Origin: Pseudomonadota bacterium
GTDB taxonomy: Bacteria; Bdellovibrionota_B; Oligoflexia; Oligoflexales; RGVZ01
DNA length: 32,834 bases
Direction: 5' to 3'
Assembly: GCA_026390495.1 (NCBI GenBank)
Contig: JAPLFV010000324.1
Location: forward strand, 1 to 32,834
Position 1 is the stretch's first letter, and every line of letters starts with the position of its first letter. This document shows positions 31,486 to 32,834 of the stretch, piece by piece. A program made the position numbers and the translations under genes. The notes below the pieces were generated by a model. That model saw nothing but the letters and a program-made list of their open reading frames with translations, did no database searches and was not told the DNA's origin.

Positions 31486-32715
31486 TTATGATCTGTTAAA
31501 AATTGAGCGACTTCGAATCAATTTCCATCGCTTTTTCATAGCCACAATCAAGGGAATATGCGTGGGATCAAGGGGCGACTCAGAAGGAGGAAGTCGATTT
31601 TTTTGATATACAAGCCAAAATCCAAAGGATGTCATCAAAAATATTGGCAACCATGCTGCGATAGGTGCTGGAATTGTTCCCTTTTCAGCAAACCATTTGA
31701 ACGTCATTACGACGACATATCCAAAAATGATTCCTCCGACGCCTCCTAAATAGGCTCGACTTTTTCCACTGCGTGGATCCGTGACTCCTAAAACTAATCC
31801 AAAACAAGTAAAAACAAAAATAACAAAAGGTGTCGCGAATCTATAGTGCCATAGAAATCGAGCTTTCAGATAATGCTCTCGACTCACATTCGGATCTTTC
31901 GAAATCTTATCTACATAGTCGCTTAGCTGGTTTGGGGAATAGCTTCGATAATCATATTGGGCATCGGCTCCGCCAAGAATCTGTTCACGAAAAAGTCGTA
32001 AAATATCTAAAGTCATATTGTCAAACTTCAAGATAGAATGTTCCTTTGATTCAATAGAACTGGAATGCAGAACCCCATCTTTAAGGTTTAAAGACATTTT
32101 ACCCTCGGCAACAGAACCGGTAATAGTTCCTTTGGGTGCAAATATTTTCCAATTTGCATCGGAGCTCCCTCCAGGTGCAATCATAACATTTGTAAAGGTT
32201 GACCGATCTTCTGAAATCTCTTCCACATAGAGCACAAATCGCAAGAAATCTTCCGCAAAGACTCCCGCTTGAAGTCGAAATTTTATAAGGTTATCAACCT
32301 CTGTCTGAGTTTTTTCATAAAAAAATCTCTCAAGCTGTTTGCGCCCCCAGGGCTCCCCATATACAGAACAGGCAGCAGCAGCGACATATAAGAAAGTACA
32401 AATGATAAAGACCGGAACTGCGCTCTTTTTAAGTGGAAAGCCAGTTGCAAGCATTGCTGCATACTCTCCATCACTAGAAAAGCGTCCAAATGAAATGATG
32501 ATGGCACCTAAAAATGCAATCGGAATGTTAAAAGACATAAATGGCAAGATAATATAGAGAAAGGGTAAAAGAATATTTTCAAGTGAAAGCCCAAATCCTA
32601 GTAGCTCTCGCGACAACCTGACCAATTGAGAAACAACCAAAATAGTACTTAAGATCGTCAAAGTTGTAAAAAACTGTGGTATGACCTCTTTAAGAATGTA
32701 CCAATAAAGCTTAAT
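31486..32715 (-). CDS. LptF/LptG-family lipopolysaccharide export permease
   Basis: An inner-membrane permease of the YjgP/YjgQ family, about 409 residues from this start, part of the LptB2FG complex that extracts lipopolysaccharide from the inner membrane. An N-terminal amphipathic segment and helix (LYWYILKEVIPQFFTTLTIL) precede three helices with IPIAFLGAIIISFGRFSSDG and EYAAMLATGFPL, typical of LptF. The periplasmic beta-jellyroll spans about 140-290, and three helices close the protein (FATPFVIFVFTCFGLVLGVT, then GGIIFGYVVVMTFKWFAEKG). A basic 45-residue tail follows. The start is uncertain. The longest frame begins at a TTG at 32730, immediately after an in-frame stop and without a usable ribosome site, whereas GAGAGGG at 32722-32728 lies six bases before an ATT at 32715. 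LptF and LptG cannot be separated with confidence; no partner is in the window. Confidence 0.88.
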   Translation of the reverse strand: MKLYWYILKEVIPQFFTTLTILSTILVVSQLVRLSRELLGFGLSLENILLPFLYIILPFMSFNIPIAFLGAIIISFGRFSSDGEYAAMLATGFPLKKSAVPVFIICTFLYVAAAACSVYGEPWGRKQLERFFYEKTQTEVDNLIKFRLQAGVFAEDFLRFVLYVEEISEDRSTFTNVMIAPGGSSDANWKIFAPKGTITGSVAEGKMSLNLKDGVLHSSSIESKEHSILKFDNMTLDILRLFREQILGGADAQYDYRSYSPNQLSDYVDKISKDPNVSREHYLKARFLWHYRFATPFVIFVFTCFGLVLGVTDPRSGKSRAYLGGVGGIIFGYVVVMTFKWFAEKGTIPAPIAAWLPIFLMTSFGFWLVYQKNRLPPSESPLDPTHIPLIVAMKKRWKLIRSRSIFNRS

Positions 32716-32721
32716 GTTACA

Positions 32722-32728
32722 CCCTCTC
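32722..32728 (-). promoter_or_regulatory. Ribosome binding site pointing to a non-canonical ATT start
   Basis: On the minus strand GAGAGGG (32728-32722) is followed after six bases (TGTAAC) by ATT at 32715. The TTG at 32730 lies upstream of this site and would have only AGG three bases away. Confidence 0.45.
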
Positions 32729-32792
32729 AACTACCTGAAAATTTACAGTACTTTAGATTATTTTATCTATTTTCAACATAACTTATTCTTAA

Positions 32793-32821
32793 AGTATAGA
32801 TGCAAACTTGTGATAATACAA
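32793..32821 (-). promoter_or_regulatory. Candidate sigma70 promoter of the lptF-type gene
   Basis: On the minus strand TTGTAT (32821-32816) and TATACT (32798-32793) are exactly 17 bases apart, with four and five of six consensus matches. Transcription would start near 32786, about 70 bases before the start codon. Confidence 0.55.
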
Positions 32822-32834
32822 TTCTAAGAATACA

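Overview
The window is a moderately AT-rich stretch of a Gram-negative chromosome: it carries an LptF/LptG-type lipopolysaccharide permease, periplasmic binding proteins, a predicted outer-membrane protein and many N-terminal signal peptides. The mix of a PanP-type aspartate decarboxylase, a PilZ protein, a REC-REC-TPR protein, a secreted subtilase and a DUF374 acyltransferase suggests a Bdellovibrionota or other delta-like lineage. That placement is an inference from gene content; no rRNA or taxonomic marker is present. I see no insertion sequence, prophage, CRISPR array, tRNA or rRNA.

Layout. 1-2.6 kb: a left-handed beta-helix (hexapeptide) protein and a secreted S8 protease with its own promoter, structured leader and strong terminator. 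2.7-4.3 kb: a DUF1993 protein and an RluC/RluD-type pseudouridine synthase. 4.3-8.6 kb: a beta-carbonic anhydrase divergent from rlmN, then a PilZ-like gene whose 3' end overlaps panP. 8.7-18.1 kb, all on the minus strand: the main accessory block. A xylose-type ABC importer (xylF, xylG, xylH) is followed 24 bases later by a secreted GH31 glycosidase with a C-terminal CBM20 starch-binding domain, then a POT-family peptide transporter and an exported GlcG/HbpS-like protein. 18.1-22.8 kb: a DUF374 acyltransferase, an unexplained more GC-rich intergenic block, a two-receiver plus TPR protein, and a Dus tRNA-dihydrouridine synthase whose 3' end overlaps it tail to tail. 22.9-25.6 kb, plus strand: a CcmI-C-terminal-like membrane-anchored protein, a Sua5-type threonylcarbamoyl-AMP synthase and a TerC-family membrane protein. 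25.6-32.8 kb, minus strand: pdhA-pdhB-pdhC without an E3 gene, an outer-membrane-like protein, fabF and an lptF-like permease.

How the genes fit together. Most of the window is housekeeping: rRNA/tRNA modification (rlmN, the Rlu-type synthase, dus, tsaC), acetyl-CoA formation (pdhABC), fatty acid elongation (fabF), envelope transport (lptF, DUF374), bicarbonate supply (carbonic anhydrase) and beta-alanine for coenzyme A (panP). The accessory part is the 9.6-18.1 kb nutrient block, where an extracytoplasmic glycoside hydrolase is coupled to a monosaccharide importer, and a peptide transporter follows.

No clearly new defence, mobile or signalling system is visible. The best leads are the pairing of a starch-binding GH31 enzyme with a xylose-type importer, the GC-rich block at about 19.34-19.48 kb, the PilZ/panP overlap, the REC-REC-TPR protein with no DNA-binding output, the subtilase's cysteine-bearing tail behind a polyglycine linker, and several perfect dyads in leaders and divergent promoter regions. 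Several start codons were moved from the longest open frame to sites with a Shine-Dalgarno sequence.
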